64,000 bases of DNA from Actinomycetota bacterium. GTDB lineage: Bacteria > Actinomycetota > Actinomycetes > Mycobacteriales > Mycobacteriaceae. The DNA lies in the NCBI GenBank assembly GCA_018268465.1, contig JAFDWN010000024.1, positions 1 through 64,000 on the forward strand. Reading direction: 5' to 3'. A model generated the notes under the pieces. It did not search any database. It was not told the DNA's origin and worked only from the letters and a program-made list of their open reading frames with translations. Made by a program: the position numbers and the translations under genes. Of the stretch, positions 17,344 through 26,165 are shown one piece after another (positions within the stretch are counted from its first letter, which is position 1; the number at the start of each line of letters is the position of its first letter).

Positions 17344-18062
17344 GAACTGCGGACCGCGGCGTGCGGGGAGGCCGGTGCGGCACGCAACCGGTAGCCGCGG
17401 CCCACCAGCGTGTGCAGCACCTGCTCCTCGTCACCGACGGTAAGTTTGCGCCGCAGCGTGCCCACCGTGACCCGTACGGTCTGGGTGAACGGATCGGCAT
17501 TCTCGTCCCACACGTGTTCGAGAATCTGCTCGGCGGAGACCACGTGGTCGGCCCGTGACATGAGGAACCGCAGCACGGAGAACTCCTTGAGCGTGAGTTC
17601 GACCTCCCGCCGGCCCCGGAAGACGACCTGCCGCGCGGTGTCGAGCGTGATGTCACCGGTTCGCAGGGTCGACGATTGCCCGCGTGTGGTGCGTCGCAGC
17701 ACGGCGCGCAGGCGGGCGGCCAGTTCGGCCAGCGCGAACGGTTTGACGATGTAGTCGTCGGCGCCGGCGTCGAGGCCGCGGACGCGGTCGGGCAGGGTGC
17801 CCAGCGCGGTGAGCATCACGATGCGCAGGTCGCTGCCCGACTGGCAGGCCGCCACACCCGCCCGCAGCGCACGGGCCAGTTCCAGGCCGTCGCCGTCGGG
17901 CAGGTTCACGTCGAGCAGCGCGACGTCGTACTCGTTGAGGGCCAGCCGTTCCATGGCATCGGCGGCGGTGAACGCGGTGTCGACGGCGTATCCCTCGCGC
18001 TGCAGGCCGATGCGCAGGGCACTGACCAGGCCCTCTTCGTCCTCGACGATCAGGACTCGCAT
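17340..18062 (-). CDS. OmpR/PhoB-family response regulator
   Basis: This 240-residue regulator has a receiver domain (1-120) with phospho-acceptor Asp51 in VALLDVNLPDGDG, a conserved Lys in DYIVKPF, and a C-terminal winged helix (about 140-230) containing LTLKEFSVLRFLMSRADHVVSAEQILEHVW. The ATG at 18060-18062 is the only start giving a normal receiver N-terminus (MRVLIVEDEE). It is the first gene of a regulator-kinase-Nudix unit and is divergent from the moxR operon about 100 bases away, which it might control. Confidence 0.95.
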   Translation of the reverse strand: MRVLIVEDEEGLVSALRIGLQREGYAVDTAFTAADAMERLALNEYDVALLDVNLPDGDGLELARALRAGVAACQSGSDLRIVMLTALGTLPDRVRGLDAGADDYIVKPFALAELAARLRAVLRRTTRGQSSTLRTGDITLDTARQVVFRGRREVELTLKEFSVLRFLMSRADHVVSAEQILEHVWDENADPFTQTVRVTVGTLRRKLTVGDEEQVLHTLVGRGYRLRAAPASPHAAVRSS

Positions 18063-18166
18063 ATGCGCCGAGGATAGCCCGGCTACTGGCGGGCGACCAC
18101 CTGCCTTTCGGTCGGCTTTCGCTGCACCTTGCGCCCGTTTTCGGCCACCGGTGCTGCACTGGGCCC

Positions 18167-19189
18167 ATGAGCACTTCCGAGGAATCCACCGCGGCGGCGG
18201 TGTCCACCGCATTGGTGGAGCGCGCGCTGTTCGAGATGAAACATGTTGTCGTCGGCCAGGATCTGATGCTCGAACGCCTGTTGGTCGGTCTGCTGGCCGG
18301 CGGGCACATCCTGTTGGAGGGAGTGCCGGGGATCGCCAAGACGCTGGCGGTGCGCACCGTCGCGGCGGTGGTCGGGGGCACCTTCCACCGGCTGCAGTTC
18401 ACGCCGGATCTGATGCCCGGTGACATCCTGGGGACGCGGGTGTGGCGGCCGTCGACGGAGACCTTCGACATCGAACTGGGCCCGATCTTCGGCAACCTGA
18501 TCCTCGCCGACGAGATCAACCGGGCGCCGGCCAAGGTGCAGTCGGCGCTGCTGGAGGCGATGGCCGAGGGGCAGGTCAGCATCGGTGGGCGGAGCTTCGC
18601 GCTGCCCGATCCCTTCCTGGTGCTGGCGACCCAGAATCCCATCGAGACCGACGGCGTCTATCACCTGCCCGAGGCGCAGCGCGACCGGTTTCTGCTCAAG
18701 GTGGACCTGTCGCATCCCGGTGAACTCGACGAGATGGCGATCCTGGCGCGGATGGGTGCGCGGCCGCCGCGGGCGCGGCGGCTGATGACCCCCGAGGATG
18801 TGCTCCGGTTGCAGCGCACCACCGAGGAGGTGTTCGTCCACCACGCGGTGGCCCATTACATCGTGCGGCTGGTGATGGCGACCCGCCAGCCGGCGGAGTA
18901 CGGGGTGGCGCCGATCGCCCCGCTGCTGGAGTACGGGGTGAGCCCGCGCGGTTCGCTGGGCCTGCTGTCGGCCAGCCGGGCGCTGGCGTTGCTGCGCGGA
19001 CGCGACTACGTCCTGCCGTCCGACGTCGCCGACATCGCGCCGGACGTGCTGGCGCACCGGCTGGTGCTGACGTTCGACGCCGTCGCCGACGGTGTGGATC
19101 CGCGGGCCGTCGTCGGCGAGGTGCTCGCCGCCGTCCCCGCACCCCAGATTGCGCCGCGGGCCGACGAACTGGCCGAGGCCGCGTCGTGA
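18167..19189 (+). CDS. moxR: MoxR-family AAA+ ATPase
   Basis: This 340-residue ATPase has Walker A EGVPGIAKT (51-59), Walker B ILADEINRAPAKVQ (112-125) and sensor/Arg-finger elements around NPIETDGVYHLPEAQRDRF. MoxR proteins act as chaperones that assemble or activate complexes together with VWA proteins. The next two genes encode exactly such DUF58 and VWA partners, each overlapping by four bases. The arrangement parallels the moxR-DUF58-VWA sets of mycobacteria. Confidence 0.93.
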   Translation: MSTSEESTAAAVSTALVERALFEMKHVVVGQDLMLERLLVGLLAGGHILLEGVPGIAKTLAVRTVAAVVGGTFHRLQFTPDLMPGDILGTRVWRPSTETFDIELGPIFGNLILADEINRAPAKVQSALLEAMAEGQVSIGGRSFALPDPFLVLATQNPIETDGVYHLPEAQRDRFLLKVDLSHPGELDEMAILARMGARPPRARRLMTPEDVLRLQRTTEEVFVHHAVAHYIVRLVMATRQPAEYGVAPIAPLLEYGVSPRGSLGLLSASRALALLRGRDYVLPSDVADIAPDVLAHRLVLTFDAVADGVDPRAVVGEVLAAVPAPQIAPRADELAEAAS

Positions 19190-20112
19190 GTGCCGATCCG
19201 CTGCGCACGCTGGATCTGGGTATCCGGCGGCGCATCGACAGTCTCGTTGCGGGCGATCACGAAGGTGTGCGGCTCGGGGTGGGCAGCGAACGCGAGGAGG
19301 TGGTGCGTTACCAGCCCGGCGACGATGTGCGCCGCATCGACTGGAATATCACCGCGCGATCGGCCGACGTGCACGTGTGGCGGCCGCGGGCCGACAATCA
19401 GCTCGACACCTGGGTGCTGCTCGACGAGTCGCCGAGTATGGCGTTCGGCACTGCGTCGTGTGAAAAGCGTGATCTGGCAACGCAGATCGTCTGGGCGGTG
19501 GGGATGCTCACCGACGCGCCCGGCAACCGGCTGGGGTTGTGCACGTTTGGCCCCGACGGGTTGCGGTGGCATCGGCCCGACCGGTCGCGGCTGGCGGCGC
19601 ACCGGGCCGTGCGTCTGCCCGCGGCCGGGCATCGGGTCGGCGCGGGCGCGCCCGGCCTGGATGCGGCGTTGGAGGCGTTCGGGCAGCGCAGACACCGGCC
19701 CGGCCTGCGCGTCGTGGTCTCCGACTTCCTCGATCCGCACGGCGATCTTCACCGCCCGTTCGCCTGGGAGCCTGCGCTGCGCCGCCTCGCCGCACGCCAC
19801 GACGTCATCGCGGTCGAGGTGGTCGACCCGCGTGAGCTGTCGTTGCCCGACGTGGGGTCGGTGCTGCTCGTCGACCCTGAATCGGGCAGGCAGCGTCAGC
19901 TGTGGACCTCCGATCGGCGGCTGCGGCGCCGCTACGCCGATGCGGCGGCGGCGCATCGGGCCGAGGTTGCCGCCGCGATCCGCGCCTGCGGGGCCGAACA
20001 TCTCCCGGTGAGCACGGGCCGCGACTGGGTACGTGATCTGGCCAGGTTCGTCGGTCGCCGGCAGCGCACCCGGCGCACCGCCGGCCGGGCGCGGGGGGAT
20101 CGGCGGCGATGA
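19186..20112 (+). CDS. DUF58 domain protein
   Basis: This 308-residue protein has the DUF58 signature VRYQPGDDVRRIDWNITARSADVHVWRPRADNQ near residues 43-75, followed by a VWA-like fold (DTWVLLDESPSMAFG, a degenerate MIDAS motif). There is no transmembrane segment, so it is cytosolic. The GTG start overlaps moxR by four bases (GTGA), and its own stop overlaps the VWA gene. It probably bridges the ATPase and the membrane VWA protein. Confidence 0.92.
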   Translation: MSADPLRTLDLGIRRRIDSLVAGDHEGVRLGVGSEREEVVRYQPGDDVRRIDWNITARSADVHVWRPRADNQLDTWVLLDESPSMAFGTASCEKRDLATQIVWAVGMLTDAPGNRLGLCTFGPDGLRWHRPDRSRLAAHRAVRLPAAGHRVGAGAPGLDAALEAFGQRRHRPGLRVVVSDFLDPHGDLHRPFAWEPALRRLAARHDVIAVEVVDPRELSLPDVGSVLLVDPESGRQRQLWTSDRRLRRRYADAAAAHRAEVAAAIRACGAEHLPVSTGRDWVRDLARFVGRRQRTRRTAGRARGDRRR

Positions 20113-21053
20113 GTTTTCTGTTCCCGCTCGGCTTGTTGATGCTGGTACCGGTCGCGCTGATGGCGGTGGCGTACGTCGCCGCGCTGCGCCGCCGGCAGCG
20201 TTACGCCGTGCGCTACGCCGCTCTTCCCCTGCTGGACAAGGTGATTCCCGAACGACCCCAGTGGCGGCGTCATCTGCCCGCGGTGCTGATGCTCGTCACG
20301 CTCGGCCTGGTCGGCCTCGCGGTGGCCCGGCCCGAGATGCCGGTGCGCGTACCCTACGAACGAGCCACCATCATCGTGGCGATCGACACGTCGGAGTCCA
20401 TGCAGGCCCGCGACGTCAGCCCGGACCGGCTGACGGCGGCGCTGGCCGCGGCCGGTGATTTCATCGAGCGGTTACCCGCGACGTTCAACGTCGGGGTGGT
20501 CACCTTCTCCGGGTCGACCGTCGTGGCGCACGCGGCCGACACGAACCACGAATCAGCCAGGGCCAGCTTGTCTTCGGTCACCACCAACTCCCGGACGGCC
20601 ATCGGCGAAGGGGTGTTCACCTCGCTGGACCAGATCCGCGCGGCCACCGGCCTGGACGGCGATCAGCTACCCGCGCACATCGTGCTGCTCTCCGACGGCA
20701 GCAACACGAGTGGGCGCAGCCCCGCCGCGGCGGCCCTCGCGGCCTCGGCGGCGGGCGTGCCGGTGTCCACCATCGCCTACGGCACCGCCGACGGTGTCCT
20801 GGACAGCGGCGGTTACCCGATCCGGGTCCCGGTGGACGCCGCGACCCTCGAGGAGCTTTCCGAGTCCACCGGCGGCATCGCGTATTCGGCCGGGAGCAGC
20901 GACGAACTGCGTGACGTGTACCGCGACATCGGCTCGTCGATCGGCTGGCGTACCGAGTGGCGGGAGGTGACGCCGTACGTGGCCGCCGTGGCGCTGCTGT
21001 TCGGCCTGCTCGCCGCGGCACTGTCCCTGCGCTGGTTTTCCCGCCTGATCTGA
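20109..21053 (+). CDS. Membrane VWA-domain protein (BatA-like)
   Basis: In this 314-residue protein two N-terminal hydrophobic segments (about 5-26 and 56-74) precede a VWA domain with a full MIDAS motif DTSES (Asp93, Ser95, Ser97), SGST and the later LLSDGSNTSG. A C-terminal helix (about 292-312) returns to the membrane. It is the third gene of the MoxR operon, translationally coupled by a four-base overlap. In this family the VWA domain binds protein partners that MoxR remodels; the client here is unknown. Confidence 0.93.
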   Translation: MSFLFPLGLLMLVPVALMAVAYVAALRRRQRYAVRYAALPLLDKVIPERPQWRRHLPAVLMLVTLGLVGLAVARPEMPVRVPYERATIIVAIDTSESMQARDVSPDRLTAALAAAGDFIERLPATFNVGVVTFSGSTVVAHAADTNHESARASLSSVTTNSRTAIGEGVFTSLDQIRAATGLDGDQLPAHIVLLSDGSNTSGRSPAAAALAASAAGVPVSTIAYGTADGVLDSGGYPIRVPVDAATLEELSESTGGIAYSAGSSDELRDVYRDIGSSIGWRTEWREVTPYVAAVALLFGLLAAALSLRWFSRLI

Positions 21054-21062
21054 GGAGCCGAT

Positions 21063-22016
21063 ATGACCGACGTATTCGACCTCGGCCGCCGGGCCGGCCC
21101 GGACTTCCTGCCCGCGCAGGACGTTCCCGTCGGGGACGCGCCGCCAACACCGGCCGGGCCGCCCATCAGGCCCGTGCCGACCCGGATCGGGATCGGCCCG
21201 CCCGCCGCCGGCCGGGCGGCGGTGGAGCCGCTGCAGCCCGCCGCGCCGCCGCCGGCCACGCTCCGGCGACGTGCCGGGCGCACCGCGGCCTTCGCGGCGG
21301 TGTGCCTGTTGGCGGGCGCGATGACCGGCGGCGGCGCGGGCTACCTCGTCGCGTCGGCCGTGGGCGGGCCGTCGGCCATCCGTCAGTATCAGCCGGCCGC
21401 GGGCGGTGCGGGGGTCGTGCCCGACGCGAGCGCGGCAGCCGACGCGGTGCTGCCCACCGTGGTGGAGGTGAGCGCCGGGCGCTCGCGCGGGTCGGGCTTC
21501 GCCATCGACGGCCAGGGTCGCATCTTGACCAACAGCCATGTGATACAAGGATTCTCGCGGGTGCTGGTGCGGATGTCCGACGGGCGCCAGATGTCGGCAC
21601 GGGTGGTCGGCACCGACCCGGACACCGACGTCGCGGTCCTCGAGGTGACCGGCCCTCCGCCCCCGGCCGCGACGCTCGGCCTGAGTTCGGCGCTGCGGAT
21701 CGGGCAGCCGGTCATCGCGGTCGGCGCGCCGCTCGGGCTCAACAGCACGGTGACGGCCGGCATCGTCAGTGCGGTCGACCGCAGCGCCCGGCTGGGGCCG
21801 GGCCGCCCGCAACAGCTGGAGATGGTGCAGACCGACGCGTCGATCAACCCGGGCAACTCGGGCGGGCCGCTGGCCAATCTGCAGGGTCAGGTGGTCGGGA
21901 TGAACACCGCCATCGCCACGATCGGCGGCACCGAGTCCGGCAATATCGGCATCGGGTTCGCGGTGCCGATCGACCGTGCCGCCGCGGTGGCCCGCCGGAT
22001 CATCGACAACGATTGA
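21063..22016 (+). CDS. HtrA-like membrane-anchored trypsin-type serine protease without PDZ
   Basis: This 317-residue protein has a Pro/Ala-rich cytoplasmic segment and one transmembrane helix (about 72-96), then a protease domain with triad His159 (LTNSHV), Asp189 (DTDVAVL) and Ser266 (NPGNSGGP). It ends at VPIDRAAAVARRIIDND, so no PDZ domain is present, unlike most HtrA/DegP proteins. It starts nine bases after the VWA gene and probably belongs to the MoxR operon, suggesting envelope protein quality control. Confidence 0.92.
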   Translation: MTDVFDLGRRAGPDFLPAQDVPVGDAPPTPAGPPIRPVPTRIGIGPPAAGRAAVEPLQPAAPPPATLRRRAGRTAAFAAVCLLAGAMTGGGAGYLVASAVGGPSAIRQYQPAAGGAGVVPDASAAADAVLPTVVEVSAGRSRGSGFAIDGQGRILTNSHVIQGFSRVLVRMSDGRQMSARVVGTDPDTDVAVLEVTGPPPPAATLGLSSALRIGQPVIAVGAPLGLNSTVTAGIVSAVDRSARLGPGRPQQLEMVQTDASINPGNSGGPLANLQGQVVGMNTAIATIGGTESGNIGIGFAVPIDRAAAVARRIIDND

Positions 22017-22037
22017 CTGACAACGCTTCTCACCGCT

Positions 22038-22874
22038 TCACCCGATCGGCCCGGTCGGTCCGAACCGCTCGTGGAACTGCCTGGTCATCGCCGGCCACAC
22101 GTGGGGGTCGTGGCCGGGTATCAGCGGGTAGCCCTTGTCGGTGGCCAGCCGTTTGAGCCGGCGGATGGGTTCGACCGTCTCCTGCGGATCGACATCGATG
22201 AAACCGCCGATGGCGAGTTCCTGCTCGATGTTCTCGGTCAGATCGGCGGCGTCGAAAGCGAAGACGAACCCGCCGCCGCCCACCGATTCGTCGAGTTCGA
22301 CGACGAAACTCTGGTGCCCCGGCGTATGCCCGTAGGTCGGGACCGCCGTGACGCCCGGCGCGATCTCCGCCTCGCCGTCGGCGAGGCGCCAGTCGATTCG
22401 CGGATCGTCGAAATCCACCCGGAAGATCGAATGCCGCTCGGGTTCGGGATGATTGGACAGTCCGTAATCGAGTTCGCGGCGCTGCGCACACACCGGCACC
22501 CGCCCGGCGAACAGCTTGAGACCGCCGGCGTGGTCGACGTGCAGGTGGCTGACCGCGACGAGGTGGATGTCGTCGATGTCCACCCCGATCCCGGCCAGCG
22601 ATTCCTCGATGGGCTCACCGTCCCCCGGTAGCACCGGCCGGTAGTCCAGCGCGGGGTAATACCGCCGGTACAGCGCCGGGTCACGGATCAGCGCCGTGTT
22701 GAACCCGGTGTCGAGCAGCACCCACCCGCCGTCGGTCTGCAGCAGAACCCCCGGCACGGGTTCGCGCAGCCGGATGTCGTCGGGCGCCCCGTGCACCGAC
22801 ACCGACTTGGGCAGATCCTCCCAGCCCAGGGTCAGCAGGACGATCCTGCGGACCTTGCCGGTCGGCCGGGTCAC
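22038..22874 (-). CDS. Metallo-beta-lactamase-fold hydrolase (AHL lactonase-like)
   Basis: This 278-residue protein has the zinc motif SHLHVDHAGG (His110, His112, Asp114, His115), further ligand candidates in TYGHTPGHQS and FAFDAADL, and a final His in IPGHDPHVW. The pattern and spacing resemble N-acyl-homoserine-lactone lactonases of the AttM/AiiA group, which also hydrolyse other lactones. The GTG at 22872-22874 is chosen because AGGAG lies six bases upstream. It faces the HtrA gene tail-to-tail. The substrate is inferred only from the fold. Confidence 0.85.
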   Translation of the reverse strand: MTRPTGKVRRIVLLTLGWEDLPKSVSVHGAPDDIRLREPVPGVLLQTDGGWVLLDTGFNTALIRDPALYRRYYPALDYRPVLPGDGEPIEESLAGIGVDIDDIHLVAVSHLHVDHAGGLKLFAGRVPVCAQRRELDYGLSNHPEPERHSIFRVDFDDPRIDWRLADGEAEIAPGVTAVPTYGHTPGHQSFVVELDESVGGGGFVFAFDAADLTENIEQELAIGGFIDVDPQETVEPIRRLKRLATDKGYPLIPGHDPHVWPAMTRQFHERFGPTGPIG

Positions 22875-23034
22875 CGGGCGCTCCTGCGACACCGCAGGGA
22901 CGTGCCGGCAGCTCGGACATCGTTCACCGGGGACGGGAGGATGGCACCGCGAGACCTCACCGGACAAGGGTACGGCGACGCGCGGGGTCTCTGGATACGC
23001 TTCACTGCGCGCCCGGATGGCGGATGCTGGTGGG

Positions 23035-23844
23035 ATGACCCACCCGCAGCCACGTGGCTGGGACCCGTTTCGGCCGCTGGACATGCTGACCTCGCTGTGG
23101 TCGACGGCGGCGGTGGCGCCGGTGAGCAACGGCGCCGCGATGGCCTATCGCACGGTGTTCATGACCTTGCGCCGGCTGGTGGTGGGTCGCCGGCTGACGG
23201 TCCGTCTCCCCGACGGTGAGGTGCGGTTGACCGTGACCGAGTTCGATTCGCGCCTGGACCTGGCGGCACTGTCGGTCGGCCAGCTCAACGACGTGCGGAT
23301 CGCGGCGCGCGACATCGAGTGGAACGGATCGCATTTCGACGCCGCGTCGGCGGTCTTGCACAACGTGCACATGCGGCCGTCGGCGCCGCCGGTGCTCGTG
23401 GCCGCACCCGTGGACGTCACCCTCGACATCGCCACCCCGGTGGCCGCCGACCTGCTCGGACGTCTCGTGCCCCGGGTGGCGGCCGGCGTCGACGACAACG
23501 GTGTGGCCAGGCTGCGTCTGGCGCGCCGACCGCGGCTGGGCAGCCTCGCGGTGGAGGCCGGTATCGACGGTTCCACGGTGTGGCTGCGGCCCCGTGACGT
23601 GGTGTTGGGACGTACCCGCCTCCCCCTGCCGGCACGCATGCCCGCCTATCCGGTACGGCTGCCCGAACTGCCCCACCAGCTCATCCTGACGGGGGTCGGC
23701 ATCGAGGCCGACCGGGTGCGGCTGAGCGGCACGGTCCCGCAATGGCGGCAAGCCGTTCCGCGAAAGGTGTTGGACGACATCATCAATCAGCTCAGTGCGG
23801 TGGGCAGGCCGCTGAACCTCACCCGGCTGCCCCGGTTGATGTAG
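23035..23844 (+). CDS. Conserved hypothetical protein, possibly DUF2993/LmeA-like
   Basis: This 269-residue protein is rich in amphipathic beta-strands (LTVRLPDGEVRLTVTEF, HFDAASAVLHNVHMRP, LVAAPVDVTLDIATPVAADLLGRLVP). The repeating strand pattern and the element RLAR..LGSLAVEAGIDG resemble the lipid-binding LmeA/DUF2993 fold, but I am not sure of the family. There is no clear signal peptide. A start at 23017 is also possible. It lies 49 bases before an SGNH esterase gene and a mycolic acid methyltransferase gene, so a lipid role is plausible. Confidence 0.78.
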   Translation: MTHPQPRGWDPFRPLDMLTSLWSTAAVAPVSNGAAMAYRTVFMTLRRLVVGRRLTVRLPDGEVRLTVTEFDSRLDLAALSVGQLNDVRIAARDIEWNGSHFDAASAVLHNVHMRPSAPPVLVAAPVDVTLDIATPVAADLLGRLVPRVAAGVDDNGVARLRLARRPRLGSLAVEAGIDGSTVWLRPRDVVLGRTRLPLPARMPAYPVRLPELPHQLILTGVGIEADRVRLSGTVPQWRQAVPRKVLDDIINQLSAVGRPLNLTRLPRLM

Positions 23845-23893
23845 CGGTCCGTCGCGGGGAACGGCGCGCGGCGCCGCGGGTTAGAGTCACGCT

Positions 23894-24682
23894 GTGGTGT
23901 ACACCCGCTACGTCGCACTCGGCGACAGCCAGACCGAGGGCTTGTGGGACGGCGACGATTCCGGCGCGCTGGTCGGATTCGCCGACCGATTGGCCGATCT
24001 CGTCGATACACACCATCCCGGCCTGGAGTACGCCAACCTCGCGGTGCGCGGCAAGCGGATCGCCGACGTGCTCGACGAGCAGTTGCCCATGGCCCTGGCG
24101 ATGCGGCCGGACCTGGTGACGGTGTGCATCGGCATGAACGATGTGACCCGTCCCGGACGCAGCTTCGACCGTGCGCTGGCAGATCTGGATCGTATGTACG
24201 AACGGCTGGCCGCATCGGGCGCCACCGTCGCGACCACGACGTTTCCCGACCTTGCACAGATCCTGCCGGTGGGGCGGCTGTTGGCGCCGCGGGTGCTGCG
24301 GATCAACGACGCGATCACCGCCGCGGCTGAGCGCCACGGGCTGCGCCTCGTCGACCTGTACCGCGCGCCGTCGATGACCCAGCCCGACACCTGGAGCCCC
24401 GACCGGGTGCACGGTTCGACCAAGGGGCACATCCTGTTCGCCGAAGCGGCCGCCGAAGCGCTCGGGCTGCCCGGCAGCAGCCACGACTGGGCCGACGCGT
24501 CGGCGCCGGCGGGGCGCCCGTCGCTGGGTGCGCGGATGCACTCCCAGCTGCTGTGGACGCAGAACATGCTCGTGCCGTGGCTGTGGCGCCACGCCAGGGG
24601 TCTGTCGATCGGCGACGACCACCCGGCCCGGCGGCCGCAGCTGCACGGTGTCGGGGACCAGCGTCCGGTGGCCGGTCCGTAG
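23894..24682 (+). CDS. SGNH/GDSL-family esterase
   Basis: This 262-residue protein has all four SGNH blocks: GDSQTEG (Ser12), NLAVRGK (Gly), GMNDV (Asn82) and SPDRVHGS with Asp170 and His173. There is no signal peptide, so it is predicted cytosolic. It starts at GTG and ends nine bases before the cyclopropane synthase gene. It probably cleaves an acyl or acetyl ester. The C-terminal 60 residues, rich in Trp and Arg, extend beyond the catalytic core. Confidence 0.9.
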   Translation: MVYTRYVALGDSQTEGLWDGDDSGALVGFADRLADLVDTHHPGLEYANLAVRGKRIADVLDEQLPMALAMRPDLVTVCIGMNDVTRPGRSFDRALADLDRMYERLAASGATVATTTFPDLAQILPVGRLLAPRVLRINDAITAAAERHGLRLVDLYRAPSMTQPDTWSPDRVHGSTKGHILFAEAAAEALGLPGSSHDWADASAPAGRPSLGARMHSQLLWTQNMLVPWLWRHARGLSIGDDHPARRPQLHGVGDQRPVAGP

Positions 24683-24691
24683 GCTGACGAA

Positions 24692-25564
24692 ATGCCACCG
24701 CACGGGGACGACCTGACGCCGCACTTCGACGACGTCCAGGCCCACTACGACCTGTCCGACGAGTTCTTCCGGTTGTTCCTGGACCCCACCCGGACCTACA
24801 GCTGCGCCTACTTCGAACGCGACGATATGACGCTGGAGCAGGCCCAGATCGCCAAGATCGACCTCGCGCTCGGCAAGCTCGGGCTGCGGCCGGGGATGAC
24901 GCTGCTCGACGTCGGATGCGGCTGGGGCTCGACGATGATGCGGGCCCGTGAGGTCTATGACGTCGACGTCGTGGGCCTGACCCTGAGCCGCAACCAGGCC
25001 GACCACGTCGGGGGGCTGCTGGACGGGGCGGCCGGTGAGCGCGGGGGGCGCGTCCTGCTGCGGGGCTGGGAGCAGTTCGACGAACCGGTCGACCGGATCG
25101 TCTCCATCGGCGCGTTCGAACACTTCGGCCACGAACGCTACGACGATTTTTTCGCGATGGCCCACCGGGTGCTGCCCGATGACGGGGTGATGCTGTTGCA
25201 CACCATCACCGGCCTGCATCCGCGGGAGATGGTCGAACGCGGGATGCCGCTGTCGTTCGAGTTCGCCCGGTTCATCAAGTTCATCGTGACCGAGATCTTC
25301 CCGGGCGGACGGCTGCCGTCGGTTCCGATGGTGACCGAGCGCGCCACCGCGGCCGGCTTCGCGGTGGTACGGGTCCAGTCGCTGCAGGAGCATTACGCCA
25401 GGACGTTGGACCTGTGGGCGGCGGCACTGGAGGCGCGCAGGGATGACGCCGTGGCGATCCAGTCCCAGGAGGTCTACGACCGGTACATGAAGTACCTCAC
25501 CGGCTGCGCGGAGCTGTTCCGCGTCGGCTATATCGACGTCAATCAGTTCACGCTGCGCGCATAG
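24692..25564 (+). CDS. Cyclopropane mycolic acid synthase family methyltransferase
   Basis: This 290-residue SAM-dependent enzyme has the family start LTPHFDDVQAHYDLSDEFFRLFLDPTRTYSCAYF, SAM-binding LLDVGCGWGS (71-80), and SIGAFEHFGHERYDDFF containing the catalytic-region Glu of CmaA/MmaA/PcaA enzymes. The C-terminus RVGYIDVNQFTL is also typical. These enzymes cyclopropanate or methylate unsaturated mycolic acids. Length and motifs indicate an intact enzyme, but which mycolate position it modifies cannot be read. Confidence 0.93.
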   Translation: MPPHGDDLTPHFDDVQAHYDLSDEFFRLFLDPTRTYSCAYFERDDMTLEQAQIAKIDLALGKLGLRPGMTLLDVGCGWGSTMMRAREVYDVDVVGLTLSRNQADHVGGLLDGAAGERGGRVLLRGWEQFDEPVDRIVSIGAFEHFGHERYDDFFAMAHRVLPDDGVMLLHTITGLHPREMVERGMPLSFEFARFIKFIVTEIFPGGRLPSVPMVTERATAAGFAVVRVQSLQEHYARTLDLWAAALEARRDDAVAIQSQEVYDRYMKYLTGCAELFRVGYIDVNQFTLRA

Positions 25565-25568
25565 CGTC

Positions 25569-26132
25569 TCAGGCGCCTGACCATGCGGCGTCGAGCCGGT
25601 CTGCGACGTCGATGACCTTCGCCTCGACGGATTCCGGGCTGTCGATCTCGCCGGCCACGTGCGCGGCGATGAACCGCTTGATCTCGCCGTCAACCCCGCC
25701 GATGATCCGCACGACCTCGGCGCGCAGCGATTTCGACGTCACGTGGATGGAGATGTCGGACGGGCGCGGTTTCTTGACGTCGAGGATGAGCAGCAGCGGC
25801 TCGGCGGCCAGGGCGGTGGCGCGCAGCGCGATGTCGCCGAACACGACGAAGCGCGGCTTGTCGATGCGCAGGTCGACGATCATGTCGATCTCCAGCGGGA
25901 TCCGGATGGTGAACGTGATCATCTCGCCGACGTGGCGGCTCACCCGGGGCGGCTGAATGGTGACCTTGGCGCTGACCCTGGCGATCTTGCCCGGTCCCTG
26001 CGCGATCGGCCCGATCTCGAAGGCGTCCCCGGCGATCGCCGCGATCGCGTCGCCGACGCGCTCCTCGGTCACCGCGACCTCGAAGAACCGCCGGCCGAAC
26101 TCTTCGTAGGTGACGTACTGGTGGTCAGGCAT
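25569..26132 (-). CDS. Conserved hypothetical protein
   Basis: I do not recognise this 187-residue protein. It has alternating beta-strands (VSAKVTIQPPRVSRHVGEMITFTIRIPLEIDMIVDLRIDKPRF is split by charged turns) and a C-terminal helical stretch IKRFIAAHVAGEIDSPESVEAKVIDVADRL. There is no signal peptide or membrane helix. It lies four bases from the convergent methyltransferase gene and shares strand with the NTF2-like gene upstream. A lipid- or hydrophobic-ligand-binding fold is possible but unproven. Confidence 0.75.
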   Translation of the reverse strand: MPDHQYVTYEEFGRRFFEVAVTEERVGDAIAAIAGDAFEIGPIAQGPGKIARVSAKVTIQPPRVSRHVGEMITFTIRIPLEIDMIVDLRIDKPRFVVFGDIALRATALAAEPLLLILDVKKPRPSDISIHVTSKSLRAEVVRIIGGVDGEIKRFIAAHVAGEIDSPESVEAKVIDVADRLDAAWSGA

Positions 26133-26165
26133 GATCCTGATACCGTCTCACGCCGCGTGTCCTGC

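Noticed and set aside
22038-23129. Longer start for the metallo-beta-lactamase-fold gene, up to 23129
   Set aside because: The added N-terminus has no family match and overlaps the divergent gene, while the GTG at 22874 has a clear AGGAG.
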